From the NCBI GenBank assembly GCA_050740255.1, contig JBOICV010000171.1, positions 1-64,000 on the forward strand: 64,000 nt of DNA, written 5' to 3'. Under the pieces are notes generated by a model that did no database searches, was not told the DNA's origin, and saw only the letters and a list, made by a program, of their open reading frames with translations. The position numbers and the translations under genes were made by a program. How positions within the stretch are numbered: position 1 is the first letter of the stretch; every line of letters starts with the position of its first letter. This stretch comes from JBOICV01 sp050740255 (lineage in GTDB: Bacteria > Pseudomonadota > Gammaproteobacteria > Nevskiales > JBOICV01). Below are positions 25,240 to 33,789 of this stretch, in pieces.

Positions 25240-26642
25240 AACGTCCTTATATCTACAAAATGTCCTGCCACCGCCGCGGCCGCAGCCATCGCCGGGCTCA
25301 CCAGATGCGTGCGCCCGCCCTGCCCCTGCCGGCCCTCGAAGTTGCGATTGGAAGTCGAAGCGCAACGCTCACCCGGCTCCAGGCGATCGGCATTCATCGC
25401 CAGGCACATCGAACAGCCCGGTTCGCGCCACTCAAATCCCGCGTCCACAAATATCCGATCCAGCCCTTCTTTCTCGGCCTGCTGTTTGACCAGCCCCGAG
25501 CCCGGCACCACCAGCGCCAGTTTGATACTGGGCGCGATACGTTTACCTTTCACGATATCCGCCGCCGCACGCAAATCCTCGATCCGCGAGTTGGTACACG
25601 AGCCGATAAAAATCTTGTCCAGCCGGATTTGCCCGATCGGCGTGCCCGGCTGTAGGTCCATGTATTGCAGTGCGCGCTGCATACCCTCGCGCTTCACCGC
25701 ATCCGTAACTTCTGCGGGATCGGGCACTTTGTCGTCCACCGGCACTACCATTTCCGGCGATGTGCCCCAGGTGACCTGGGGTTTAATTCCAGATGCGTCG
25801 AGTCGCACCTCTTTGTCGTAGCGCGCGCCTTCATCCGAATGCAGCGTGTGCCAGTACGCAACCGCCTTACCCCACAGCGCGCCGGTCGGCGCGAAGGGGC
25901 GGCCCCGCACATAGGCGATCGTTTTATCATCCACCGCAATCATGCCGGCGCGGGCACCCGCCTCGATGCTCATATTGCAAACCGTCATGCGGCCTTCCAT
26001 GGACAGCGCACGAATAGCCTCGCCGCCGAACTCGATGCAATAGCCGGTGCCGCCGGCCGTGCCGATGCGACCGATGATGGCCAGCACGATGTCCTTGGCG
26101 GTAATGCCCGGCGCCACTTGACCGTCCACACTGACCAGCATGGATTTCGACTTCTGTTGCAGCAGACACTGGGTCGCCAGCACATGCTCGACCTCGGAGG
26201 TGCCGATGCCGAAAGCCAGCGCGCCGAAAGCGCCGTGGGTCGAGGTATGCGAATCGCCGCAGACCACCGTCATGCCGGGCAGGGTTGCGCCCTGCTCCGG
26301 CCCGATCACATGCACGATGCCCTGGCGCCGGTCATTCATGCGAAATTCGGTAATGCCGAATTCGTCGCAGTTGGCGTCCAGCGCGTCCACCTGCACGCGC
26401 GAAATAGGATCGGCGATGCCCTGCGTGCGATCGGACGTGGTCGGCACGTTATGGTCGGCCACCGCCAGGTTGGCGGATCGCTTCCAGGGCTTGCGGCCCG
26501 CTAGGCGCAGGCCATCGAAGGCCTGCGGACTGGTGACTTCGTGCACCAGATGCCGGTCAATGTAGATCAGCGCCGTAGCGCTGCCGTCGTCGCGCACCAG
26601 GTGTTCGTCCCAGATTTTTTTGTACAGACTTCTCGGCTTCAT
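25236..26642 (-). CDS. leuC: 3-isopropylmalate dehydratase large subunit
   Basis: The product carries the 4Fe-4S cluster of isopropylmalate isomerase. The 468 residues show IYIDRHLVHEVTSPQAF, CGDSHTSTHGAFGALAFGIG, GSCTNSRIEDLRAAA and PGCSMCLAMN, the last two with the cluster cysteines. It is the first gene of leuCDB, divergent from a LysR regulator over a 104-bp AT-rich gap. The last residues (DIRTL) end at a TAG that belongs to a REP-like repeat. Confidence 0.97.
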   Translation of the reverse strand: MKPRSLYKKIWDEHLVRDDGSATALIYIDRHLVHEVTSPQAFDGLRLAGRKPWKRSANLAVADHNVPTTSDRTQGIADPISRVQVDALDANCDEFGITEFRMNDRRQGIVHVIGPEQGATLPGMTVVCGDSHTSTHGAFGALAFGIGTSEVEHVLATQCLLQQKSKSMLVSVDGQVAPGITAKDIVLAIIGRIGTAGGTGYCIEFGGEAIRALSMEGRMTVCNMSIEAGARAGMIAVDDKTIAYVRGRPFAPTGALWGKAVAYWHTLHSDEGARYDKEVRLDASGIKPQVTWGTSPEMVVPVDDKVPDPAEVTDAVKREGMQRALQYMDLQPGTPIGQIRLDKIFIGSCTNSRIEDLRAAADIVKGKRIAPSIKLALVVPGSGLVKQQAEKEGLDRIFVDAGFEWREPGCSMCLAMNADRLEPGERCASTSNRNFEGRQGQGGRTHLVSPAMAAAAAVAGHFVDIRTL

Positions 26643-26718
26643 GGCACGGTTCCGTCCAGCTGCATTACTGGATGCGCAGTCTAAGTGTCAGATACGCATA
26701 ACTCAAATGAATTGTTTT

Positions 26719-26738
26719 TATATATTCTATTCTATATA
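26719..26738. promoter_or_regulatory. AT-rich dyad in the leuC-LysR divergent gap
   Basis: TATATA, 8 bp, TATATA forms a dyad in an AT-rich stretch that contrasts with the GC-rich surroundings. It lies 8 bp before the LysR start and could be a -10 region and/or an autoregulatory LysR site. The strict T-N11-A form was not clearly found. Confidence 0.3.
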
Positions 26739-26746
26739 GTAATGTC

Positions 26747-27637
26747 ATGGACACCCAGTTGCTGCTTGCCTTCATCGCCGTCGCCGAGGCCGGCTCCTTC
26801 ACGCGCGCCGCGGAGCAGTTGCACCTGAGCCAGCCGGCAATCAGCAAGCGCATCGCCGCGCTGGAAGCCCAGTGTGGTGGCGCCTTGTTCGATCGCATCG
26901 GCCGGGAAATCCGCCTGACTGAGGCGGGACGCACCCTCCTGCCCTATGCGCACCGCAGTCAAGCGGAGATCGAGGATGCCGGCCGGGCGCTGACGCATCT
27001 CACTGGACAGGTGGCCGGACGCTTGTCCATCGGCACCAGCCATCACATCGGCCTGCACCGTCTGCCGGCGGTGTTGCGCGATTTCACCCAGCGCTATCCG
27101 GCCGTGGATCTCGATCTGCATTTCATGGACTCCGAGGAAGCCTGCCACGCGGTTGAGCAGGGCAAGCTGGAACTCGGCATCGTCACCTTGCCGCTGGATC
27201 CGATTGCGCGGCTGGAGCAGCGTCTTGTCTGGCCCGATCCGATGGCCTTCGTGGTCGCAACCGATCATCCACTGGCCTGGAAACGGCGGCTCGGACTGCA
27301 GGAGCTCGCCGGGTATCCCGCGATCCTCCCCGATGAGAAAACCTATACCCATCGCATCGTGCAGGCGGCCCTGCGCCGGCATGGCATCAGCCCACGCGTC
27401 CGCCTGGCGACGAACTATCTTGAAACCCTCAAGATGCTGGTCGGCATCGGCCTCGGCTGGAGTGTGCTGCCGCAAAGCATGCTGGACAGCAGCTTGCGTA
27501 CGCTGCGCATATCCGCGATGAAGCTCAAACGCGAACTGGGCTGGGTGCGGCATCGCGAGCGCACCCTGTCGGGCCCGGCGCGCGCATTGTTGAGCCTGCT
27601 GGATGAGCAAAAACCAGGGCGTTCGCGAAACATCTGA
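26747..27637 (+). CDS. LysR-type transcriptional regulator, likely of leuCDB
   Basis: The 296 residues have the LysR winged helix-turn-helix at 1-60 (AFIAVAEAGSFTRAAEQLHLSQPAISKRI) and a substrate-binding domain from about 90 (LSIGTSHHIGLHRLPAVLRDF, LELGIVTLPLD, FVVATDHPLA, GIGLGWSVLP). Divergent placement from leuC with a 104-bp gap suggests it controls leuCDB, probably sensing a Leu-pathway intermediate. The ligand is not known from sequence. It is convergent with queE, 17 bp away. Confidence 0.88.
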   Translation: MDTQLLLAFIAVAEAGSFTRAAEQLHLSQPAISKRIAALEAQCGGALFDRIGREIRLTEAGRTLLPYAHRSQAEIEDAGRALTHLTGQVAGRLSIGTSHHIGLHRLPAVLRDFTQRYPAVDLDLHFMDSEEACHAVEQGKLELGIVTLPLDPIARLEQRLVWPDPMAFVVATDHPLAWKRRLGLQELAGYPAILPDEKTYTHRIVQAALRRHGISPRVRLATNYLETLKMLVGIGLGWSVLPQSMLDSSLRTLRISAMKLKRELGWVRHRERTLSGPARALLSLLDEQKPGRSRNI

Positions 27638-27654
27638 GCAGCGGCACTTTTACC

Positions 27655-28296
27655 TCAACGACCGCGCTCGTCGCCCCACAACTGTTTGTGCAACTGCCAC
27701 TGGAAGCGTACCGGCAGGCGGTCAGCAATAATCCAGTCAGCCAGATCGCGCGGCGGCAACTGCGTGTGGCTGGGCGAGAACAATACTTCGCAGTGTGCAA
27801 CTAAATCACGCTCAGCCAGTTGCCGCTTGGCCCAGTCGTAGTCGGCGCGGTCACAGATGACGAACTTGATCTGGTCCTGGGCGGTGAGCACCGCCAGATT
27901 CTCGTAACGGTTGCGGTCAACCTCGCCCGATCCAGGAGTCTTGAGGTCAAGCACCCGGTTAACCCGGGTATCCACCTTGGAAACGTCCATCGCACCGCTG
28001 GTTTCCAGAGAAACGCTATAACCCTCGTCGCAAAGCCGCCGTAACAGCTCGGTGCAGTCCTTTTGCGCCAGCGGTTCACCGCCGGTCACACAGACGTGCT
28101 TTACGCCAAAACTCCGCACCTGTTCCAGCACCGCCTCCAACTCTTGCCACGCTCCTTCGTAAAATGCGTAGGCCGTGTCGCAATACTGGCAACGCAAGGG
28201 GCAGCCGGTCAGCCGTACAAACACCGTCGGCCGGCCGACGTCGCGGGCTTCGCCCTGCAGCGAAAGAAAGATTTCATTAATTTTGAGACGGGCCAT
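27655..28296 (-). CDS. queE: 7-carboxy-7-deazaguanine synthase
   Basis: The radical SAM enzyme makes 7-carboxy-7-deazaguanine for queuosine tRNA modification. The 213 residues show the cluster motif C32-x3-C36-x2-C39 in GCPLRCQYC, IFLSLQGE at the N-terminus, VCVTGGEPL, SLETSGAMD and a C-terminal FQWQLHKQLWG. The frame is open 288 bp upstream inside cpoB, but the ATG at 28296 gives the family N-terminus. The Shine-Dalgarno-like GGTGAGG lies within a dispersed hairpin repeat. It follows cpoB, as in gammaproteobacteria. Confidence 0.95.
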   Translation of the reverse strand: MARLKINEIFLSLQGEARDVGRPTVFVRLTGCPLRCQYCDTAYAFYEGAWQELEAVLEQVRSFGVKHVCVTGGEPLAQKDCTELLRRLCDEGYSVSLETSGAMDVSKVDTRVNRVLDLKTPGSGEVDRNRYENLAVLTAQDQIKFVICDRADYDWAKRQLAERDLVAHCEVLFSPSHTQLPPRDLADWIIADRLPVRFQWQLHKQLWGDERGR

Positions 28297-28298
28297 CG

Positions 28299-28329
28299 CC
28301 CTCACCCTGGCCTCTCCCAGCGGGAGAGG
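28299..28329. repeat. CCCTCACCC-CCTCTCCC hairpin repeat between cpoB and queE
   Basis: The repeat has CCTCTCCC-AGC-GGGAGAGG as hairpin (28311-28329), preceded by CCCTCACCC. Other copies are at 36706-36738 and 38234-38270. On the minus strand its edge GGGTGAGGG lies 2 nt before the queE ATG and can serve as ribosome binding site. Confidence 0.75.
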
Positions 28330-28336
28330 AAAAAAA

Positions 28337-29098
28337 TCACCGGCCTTCGGCCTGCATGCGCTGCAATCGCTGCGTGGCCAGGTCGGCAACGCTCGTTCCG
28401 GGATACTGGCTGCGCACCTTCTCCAGTGCCAACCGTGCATTGGCGTAATCGGCCAACTCATAGTGACTATAACCAATCTTGAGTAAGGCGCCCGGCACCT
28501 TGCTTGCATCCTTATGGGTGGTGACCAGTTGCTGGAAAGCCGCCAGCGCTGCCGGGAAGTTACGCAGGGAAAAATAAGATTCACCCAACCAGTAACGCGA
28601 GCCGTCGGCGTAACTGCTGGCGGGATAGCGCTCCAAAAAAGACTTGAAGCTGGTCGCCGCGTCGTTATAACGGCCCTGTTTCAACAGCTCGAAAGCGGCT
28701 TGATAGTCGGCTTGCTCGTTGCCAGCGGCGGCCGGGGTGCCGCCGTTGGTAACTGGCGCTGAGCCCACAGCCGGCGCTGCCGGTGCGGGCAGATAAGACT
28801 GGTTGGTTTGTTGCTGCTCCAGCTTTTTGAGCCGCGCTTCCATCGCGAAGTACTGTTCGCGCTCGCGCAGCTTGGCCTGTTCGGCTTCGTGCCTTAGCTG
28901 CTCGATTTCGCCACGCAGCGTGCGCAGCTCGTCCTGCATGCGTTGCAAGTCGGCGGCGACCTGGCCGGGATTCTGCGCCTGACGCTCGAGCGCCTCGACG
29001 CGCGCGTCCATTTTGTCCCAGCGATCGGCCGCCGCCAGGCCCGAATAAAATACAAACGCCGCCGCGCAAAGCGCGGCGGCGTTTCGGAAAGTCGGCAC
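28337..29098 (-). CDS. cpoB: cell division coordinator CpoB
   Basis: The periplasmic protein links Tol-Pal and peptidoglycan synthesis during constriction. The 253 residues have a signal peptide (1-24), a coiled coil (about 25-95, LQRMQDELRTLRGEIEQLRHEAE), a Pro/Ala/Thr linker, and a TPR domain (about 130-253) with YQAAFELLKQGRYNDAATSF, YWLGESYFSLRNFPAAL and LKIGYSHYELADYANARLAL. The start is GTG. It is the last gene of the tol-pal cluster, 39 bp after pal. Confidence 0.92.
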   Translation of the reverse strand: MPTFRNAAALCAAAFVFYSGLAAADRWDKMDARVEALERQAQNPGQVAADLQRMQDELRTLRGEIEQLRHEAEQAKLREREQYFAMEARLKKLEQQQTNQSYLPAPAAPAVGSAPVTNGGTPAAAGNEQADYQAAFELLKQGRYNDAATSFKSFLERYPASSYADGSRYWLGESYFSLRNFPAALAAFQQLVTTHKDASKVPGALLKIGYSHYELADYANARLALEKVRSQYPGTSVADLATQRLQRMQAEGR

Positions 29099-29137
29099 TA
29101 AAGCGATTTCCTCTCGCGCTTGAATCCCAACTGAGAC

Positions 29138-29695
29138 TTACTGCACGTAGATAAGTTCTACGCGGCGATTCTGCGCCCAGGCGCTCTCATCATGGCCCAG
29201 ATCAGCGGGCCGCTCTTCGCCGAAGGCCAGCGTCGGCAGGGCGTCAGCCGACATGCCTTCCAGCGAAAGCATCTTTTGCACAGCCTGCGCGCGCCGCTCG
29301 GACAAACCGACGTTGTATTCGCGCGTGCCACGCTCGTCAGTGTGGCCTTCGAGGCGGATGGTCTTACCCTTTTGCCCGGCATAGGCCGCGTGCGCCTTGA
29401 GCGCCGCCATAAATTCGGACTTCACCACGTCGCTGTCGTAGTCGAAGTAAATGATGCGGGTAGACAGCGGGTTGTTCGGATCGAGAAACATCGACTTCTC
29501 GTCCTCACCCACGCCGCGCAGGCCGCGTTCGTTGAGACGGGAATCGTCAATGCCGGTGCTGCCGCGGCCATCGTCAATTTCCTCGCCGGTAAAGGCCGTG
29601 TCTTCTTTCTTGCTGTCGCCGGCGCAGCCGGACAGCACGCCGAGCACTAGCAGTGACGCGGCGGCCAGTGACAGGGTGCGTTTCATTGTGAACAT
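29138..29695 (-). CDS. pal: peptidoglycan-associated lipoprotein
   Basis: The outer-membrane lipoprotein binds peptidoglycan and TolB. The 185 residues have a lipoprotein signal ending LSGC (Cys24), an acidic linker, and an OmpA-like domain (about 70-185) with IIYFDYDSDVV, LEGHTDERGTREYNVGLSER and RRVELIY. I chose the ATG at 29695 since AAGGAG lies 8 nt before it. The ATG three codons later is an alternative, and the longer upstream frame is not credible. It follows tolB at 62 bp. Confidence 0.96.
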   Translation of the reverse strand: MFTMKRTLSLAAASLLVLGVLSGCAGDSKKEDTAFTGEEIDDGRGSTGIDDSRLNERGLRGVGEDEKSMFLDPNNPLSTRIIYFDYDSDVVKSEFMAALKAHAAYAGQKGKTIRLEGHTDERGTREYNVGLSERRAQAVQKMLSLEGMSADALPTLAFGEERPADLGHDESAWAQNRRVELIYVQ

Positions 29696-29757
29696 CGAAC
29701 TTGCTCCTTGGGATAGAGTCTGGGGGCTCCAAAATCGTATTGTAATCAACCTTATGT

Positions 29758-31044
29758 CTAACGGCCAAACGGCGACCATGCCGGCTCGCGGACTGCGCCG
29801 CGCTGCCGCAGGCTGGTCTTCACCCGTCCGTCCACCGAAACGGTAGCCAACTCGACGCGGCCGCCAGCAGAATGGGCGTAAATCAGCGCCCGGCCATTGG
29901 GCGCAAAGCTGGGGCTTTCGTCCAACGGTCCGGCGGTAATAATCCTAAGGCTGCGGGTTTTCAAATCCATGACAGCCACTTTATATCCCCCCGCCTGATG
30001 CACCATGGCGATGTTTTCCCCGTCGGGTGAATACACCGCCCGGGTATTGCTCTTGCCTTCAAAAGTCAGGCGCTCCTCTTTGCCGCCCTGTGCCGGCGCG
30101 CGGTAAATCTGCGCCCGTCCACCACGATCGGAGGTATAGACCAGGTAGTTGCCGTCTGGCGACCAGGCCGGTTCGGTATCGATCGCTGGGCTCTGGGTGA
30201 TGGCGTTGAGTTTGCGCGAGCGCACGTCGTAAACGTAGACGTCGGGATTGCCCCGCGTCGACAGCGTCATGGCCAGGTGCCGGCCATTAGGTGACCACGC
30301 GGGCGCGCCGTTGATGCCGGCGCGGTCCGATATCAGTTCAGTGCCGCCACTGGCCAGATCCTGGATTTGCAGCAAGGACTTCCCCGCGTCAATGTCGAAA
30401 GTCACATAGGCAATCTTTGTGCCGTCGGGGGACCAGGCCGGCGACATGATGGACTCAGGCGAGGTCGCAATCGAACGCGGGTTGTAGCCGTCGTAGTCGG
30501 CAATCACCAACTCATAACGTGGGCCGCGCGAGGTCTGGGTTGCCGTGACGTAGGCAATGCGCGTGGTGAAGATACCCTGATGCCCGGTCAGCACTTCATA
30601 GACACGGTTGGCGATGGTATGCCCAGCCAGGCGCAGGTCTTTAGCCGTCGCATCCACTTCAAAACTGGCGGCGCGGCGGTCGGGGCGGTAGACGTCGAGC
30701 ACCGAGAAGCGGATGCGATAACCGCTGCTGGCCGGCAGCATCTGGCCGACCACGATGTGATCGGCCTTGACCGCCCGCCAATTGTTGAAATTGACTGCTT
30801 CCGGCGTGCCCGGACGCTCCAGCATGTCGCTGCGCGGCAGCAGGCGGAACTGGCCGGTCCAGGCCAAATCCCGCTCCACCACTTCCGCGACATCGAGCGG
30901 CGGCGCGGCATTGCCCCCGGCGCTGAAGGGGACTACCGCTATGGGTATTGCATCCGCGAGGCCTTGCGTGATTTCGACCCGCAGCGCGGCAGCGGATAAA
31001 GGCGGGAGGCTTAACAGAATTACAGCAAGGAGCAGTTGGCGCAT
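29758..31044 (-). CDS. tolB: Tol-Pal system beta-propeller protein TolB
   Basis: The periplasmic propeller docks to Pal and TolA. The 428 residues have a signal peptide (1-19), the N-terminal alpha/beta domain with IPIAVVPFS (about 20-150), and a six-bladed propeller built from repeats such as SPAWSPDGTKIAYVTF, APAWSPNGRHLAMTLS, EPAWSPDGNYLVYTSDR, AVYSPDGENIAMV and PSFAPNGRALIYA. It lies between tolA and pal as in most proteobacteria. Confidence 0.97.
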   Translation of the reverse strand: MRQLLLAVILLSLPPLSAAALRVEITQGLADAIPIAVVPFSAGGNAAPPLDVAEVVERDLAWTGQFRLLPRSDMLERPGTPEAVNFNNWRAVKADHIVVGQMLPASSGYRIRFSVLDVYRPDRRAASFEVDATAKDLRLAGHTIANRVYEVLTGHQGIFTTRIAYVTATQTSRGPRYELVIADYDGYNPRSIATSPESIMSPAWSPDGTKIAYVTFDIDAGKSLLQIQDLASGGTELISDRAGINGAPAWSPNGRHLAMTLSTRGNPDVYVYDVRSRKLNAITQSPAIDTEPAWSPDGNYLVYTSDRGGRAQIYRAPAQGGKEERLTFEGKSNTRAVYSPDGENIAMVHQAGGYKVAVMDLKTRSLRIITAGPLDESPSFAPNGRALIYAHSAGGRVELATVSVDGRVKTSLRQRGAVREPAWSPFGR

Positions 31045-31078
31045 GATGCGGTATTAGGGTCTTAATTCAGTCAGTGAT

Positions 31079-32134
31079 TCAGTTTCGAGGCTCGAATAGG
31101 AACTCAAGTTCTTCATCGTATACACGCAAGTCGTCCGGCAACGGCAGCGGACTCGACTTGCGCATCGCACGCAGCACCGAATCATCCAGCGCGGGGTTGC
31201 CGCAAGAGGACTTGATGCGAACATCCACAATCGTACCATCCTGTCGCTGCCGCACGTACAGCAGACACTTGAATAATCCAGGCCCTGAGGGCGGCCGGAT
31301 CCAGTTCGGCGTTACATGCCGGTTTAGTTTGATGATGTAGGCATTAATCGCGGGACCCAATTCGGCTTGCATGCGCTGCCGCTCCTCGTCCGCGCGCATC
31401 CGGTCCAGGCCCGCGCGCTCGAACGCTTCCTCCTCGCGCCGGCGCTTGTCCTGAGCATCCAGCTCGGCCTTCTTGCGCGCCGCTTCCGCCGCCTCCGCGC
31501 GCTTCTTGTCAGCCTCCGCTTTCTTTTTGGCGTCTTCCTCGGCTTTTTTCCGTGCTTCCTCTTCGGCTTTTTGCCTGGCCTCGGCGTCGGCCTGTCGTTT
31601 GGCCTCTGCCTCGGCTTCCCGCTTGAGCTGATCGTCCTGCTGGATTTTCTCCACGTCCTCGGGCGTCAGGCAGGCTTTGCTGATCTGCGCCAGCGTGATT
31701 TCGCCGCGCTTCAGTTTCGCGCGCTCGCGCTTGCAGTCCTCTTCCTGTTTCTTGCGTTTCTCCTCGGCCAGCGCGATCTGGCGCTTCTCGTCTTCTTCCT
31801 TCTTACGCTTGGCTTCCTGAATCGCCTTCTGCTTGGCCTCTTCCTGGGTTTTCTTTCTGACCTCCTCTTCGATTTTCTTTCTGGCCTCGTCCGCCGCTCT
31901 GGTTAGTGCTTCCTCCTCGCGGCGCTGCTCCTCTTCCCGCTGTTCCTGCTCGCGCTTACGCTCTTTTGAGGTTTCAACCGGGTCGCTCACCACGACCGCC
32001 TGCATGATTTGCGGTGAACCGGCGGGCTTTGGACTCAGCCAGTCGAAGGACACAAACAGGAGAACAAATAGCAGAACATGCAAGCCGACCGCGTACAGCA
32101 GCGGCCGCTTGTTGGTGCGAAGCAGCTCCCACAT
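31079..32134 (-). CDS. tolA: Tol-Pal system protein TolA
   Basis: TolA connects the inner-membrane TolQR motor to TolB/Pal. The 351 residues have an N-terminal membrane span (about 13-33), a long Lys/Glu/Ala-rich helix (about 55-250) with KAEEEARKKAEEDAKKKAE-type repeats, and a C-terminal domain (about 260-351) with TPNWIRPPSGPGLFKCLLYV and DVRIKSSCGNPALDDSVLRAM. Two Cys in that domain match the conserved disulfide. The gene ends 34 bp before tolB. Confidence 0.95.
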   Translation of the reverse strand: MWELLRTNKRPLLYAVGLHVLLFVLLFVSFDWLSPKPAGSPQIMQAVVVSDPVETSKERKREQEQREEEQRREEEALTRAADEARKKIEEEVRKKTQEEAKQKAIQEAKRKKEEDEKRQIALAEEKRKKQEEDCKRERAKLKRGEITLAQISKACLTPEDVEKIQQDDQLKREAEAEAKRQADAEARQKAEEEARKKAEEDAKKKAEADKKRAEAAEAARKKAELDAQDKRRREEEAFERAGLDRMRADEERQRMQAELGPAINAYIIKLNRHVTPNWIRPPSGPGLFKCLLYVRQRQDGTIVDVRIKSSCGNPALDDSVLRAMRKSSPLPLPDDLRVYDEELEFLFEPRN

Positions 32135-32170
32135 GGACTAGCCCGAATACGTCATGAGGCGCTTGTGACT

Positions 32171-32614
32171 TTATTTGGTGTCGCTGGGTTCCGTCGGCAA
32201 GCCGACCTTGTCCGCGCCGGCCTGCTTGAGCAGCGACATGGCCGCCATGATGCGGCCGTAAGGCACGTCCTCATCCCCGCGGATATAAACCACTTGCTGG
32301 TCGGGCCGTGGGTTGTTGCGCAGGAAGATGCGCGCCACGCGCACCACCTCCGCATCGGTCACCGGCTCGCGCTCACCCTGCTCGCCGTGACTCAGGAAGA
32401 AGCTGCCTTTCGCATCCACCGTGACGACCAGCGGATCCTCGCTGACATTCGATTCGGTCTCAGCCACTTCCGGCAGGTCCACTTCCACACCCTGGCTCAG
32501 CAAGGGCGCCGTGATCATGAAGATAATGAGCAGCACCAGCATCACGTCGATATAGGGCACGACGTTGATCTCGGCGTTAAGCCGCCGTTTGGCCCGCTTG
32601 GCGATGCCAGCCAT
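32171..32614 (-). CDS. tolR: Tol-Pal system protein TolR
   Basis: TolR is the ExbD-like part of the proton-driven Tol motor. The 147 residues show LNAEINVVPYIDVMLVLLII with the proton-path Asp23 in the single membrane span (about 19-38), then a periplasmic domain ending GADKVGLPTEP. It follows tolQ at 3 bp and precedes tolA by 36 bp. Confidence 0.96.
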   Translation of the reverse strand: MAGIAKRAKRRLNAEINVVPYIDVMLVLLIIFMITAPLLSQGVEVDLPEVAETESNVSEDPLVVTVDAKGSFFLSHGEQGEREPVTDAEVVRVARIFLRNNPRPDQQVVYIRGDEDVPYGRIMAAMSLLKQAGADKVGLPTEPSDTK

Positions 32615-32617
32615 GGC

Positions 32618-33319
32618 CTAAACCTTCTCCGGCGGCCCGGCGTTTTCGTGCAGCACGCCGCGCTGCACGATGCCGGCGAACTCCTCCATGAAGGCGCTAT
32701 AGCGGCTCTCCAGTTTATCCACGGTATTGGTGAAGATGTTGTAGAAAATCACCGCCGGAATGGCCGCGAACAGGCCCATGGCGGTGGCGATCAAGGCTTC
32801 GGCGATCGCGGGCGCCACCACCGCCAGCGTGGCTTGTTTCACGTTACCGATGCCGATGAATGCATTCATGATGCCCCACACCGTGCCGAACAGGCCCACG
32901 TAGGGACTGGTCGAGCCCACGGTCGCCAGCAGCGCGAGGCCTTCTTCGATACGCTCGACCTCGCGCACCATCGCGGCACGCATCGAGCGCTGCACCGCAG
33001 TGACCAGATCCTCGGCCGATACCCGGCCGTGCTGACGCTGGCGGCGCAATTCCTCGAAACCGGCGCGGAACAAGCCTTCGAGGCCGGTCGGGTTTTCGCC
33101 GCGGCGCATGACCGCCTTGTAGATGTCGGACAGATTGCCGCCCGACCAGAAATAATCCTCGAACCAGTCCGCAGCCTTGCCCGTTTCCCTGAGCAGGCCA
33201 CGCTTCTGAAACACCACAAACCAGGAGGCGACCGAGGCTGCCAGCAGCGCCAGCATGACCAGCTGCACCGGCAGGCTGGCCTGCAGCACCAGATGGGACA
33301 GGGATAAATCAGCAGGCAC
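32618..33319 (-). CDS. tolQ: Tol-Pal system protein TolQ
   Basis: TolQ is the ExbB/MotA-like stator subunit of the Tol motor. The 233 residues have three membrane spans (about 16-37, 135-158 and 170-193), with GLFGTVWGIMNAFIGIG and AEALIATAMGLFAAIPAV typical of the family. The start is GTG with AAGGAG 7 nt upstream, overlapping the ybgC end by 11 bp. Confidence 0.96.
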   Translation of the reverse strand: MPADLSLSHLVLQASLPVQLVMLALLAASVASWFVVFQKRGLLRETGKAADWFEDYFWSGGNLSDIYKAVMRRGENPTGLEGLFRAGFEELRRQRQHGRVSAEDLVTAVQRSMRAAMVREVERIEEGLALLATVGSTSPYVGLFGTVWGIMNAFIGIGNVKQATLAVVAPAIAEALIATAMGLFAAIPAVIFYNIFTNTVDKLESRYSAFMEEFAGIVQRGVLHENAGPPEKV

Positions 33320-33728
33320 GTTGAATCTCCTTTAGGACTTCCGCGGGCACGGCGCAAGGACGAAAGCCGCGCATATCCACGCAGGCTGCACGAAACTGCC
33401 CGGTTGCCAGAATCTGATCATCCGCCAATCGGCTGATGGTTTGCTCGAAGCGCAGGCTGGCTCGGCCAACATGCGCGATGCTGAGCTGGATCTGAATCTG
33501 GTCGTCGAGCCGGGCGGGGATTAGGTATTTCACATGCAGATCGGCAATCGTGAATGCCACCGCCAATTCGTTCTTAAGTCGCTCCTGGCTAAAACCCACC
33601 GCGCGCAGCCATTCGGTGCGGCAGCGTTCGAAATAGCGCAGGTAGTTGGCGTGATAAACCACACCGCTGGCGTCGGTATCCTCGTAATAAATGCGGGCTG
33701 GCCAGGAAAACGTTTTTAGATCAGTCAC
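33309..33728 (-). CDS. ybgC: acyl-CoA thioesterase YbgC
   Basis: The 139-residue hotdog-fold protein shows YYEDTDASGVVYHANYLRYF with the catalytic Asp and TEWLRAVG. It hydrolyses short-chain or membrane-related acyl-CoAs in characterised relatives. It is the first gene of the ybgC-tolQRAB-pal-cpoB cluster. The start is GTG. The 61-bp gap to ruvB suggests either read-through or an own promoter. Confidence 0.93.
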   Translation of the reverse strand: MTDLKTFSWPARIYYEDTDASGVVYHANYLRYFERCRTEWLRAVGFSQERLKNELAVAFTIADLHVKYLIPARLDDQIQIQLSIAHVGRASLRFEQTISRLADDQILATGQFRAACVDMRGFRPCAVPAEVLKEIQRAC

Positions 33729-33789
33729 GCGTGAGCTGGTTGTAGCAGGCGCGCCCGATTATAGCGATTGGACGCGGCAGAAAGCGCAT

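Noticed and set aside
28297..28336. Terminator between cpoB and queE
   Set aside because: The hairpin is strong but the T-run lies before it on the coding strand, not after it, so it cannot act as a terminator for cpoB.
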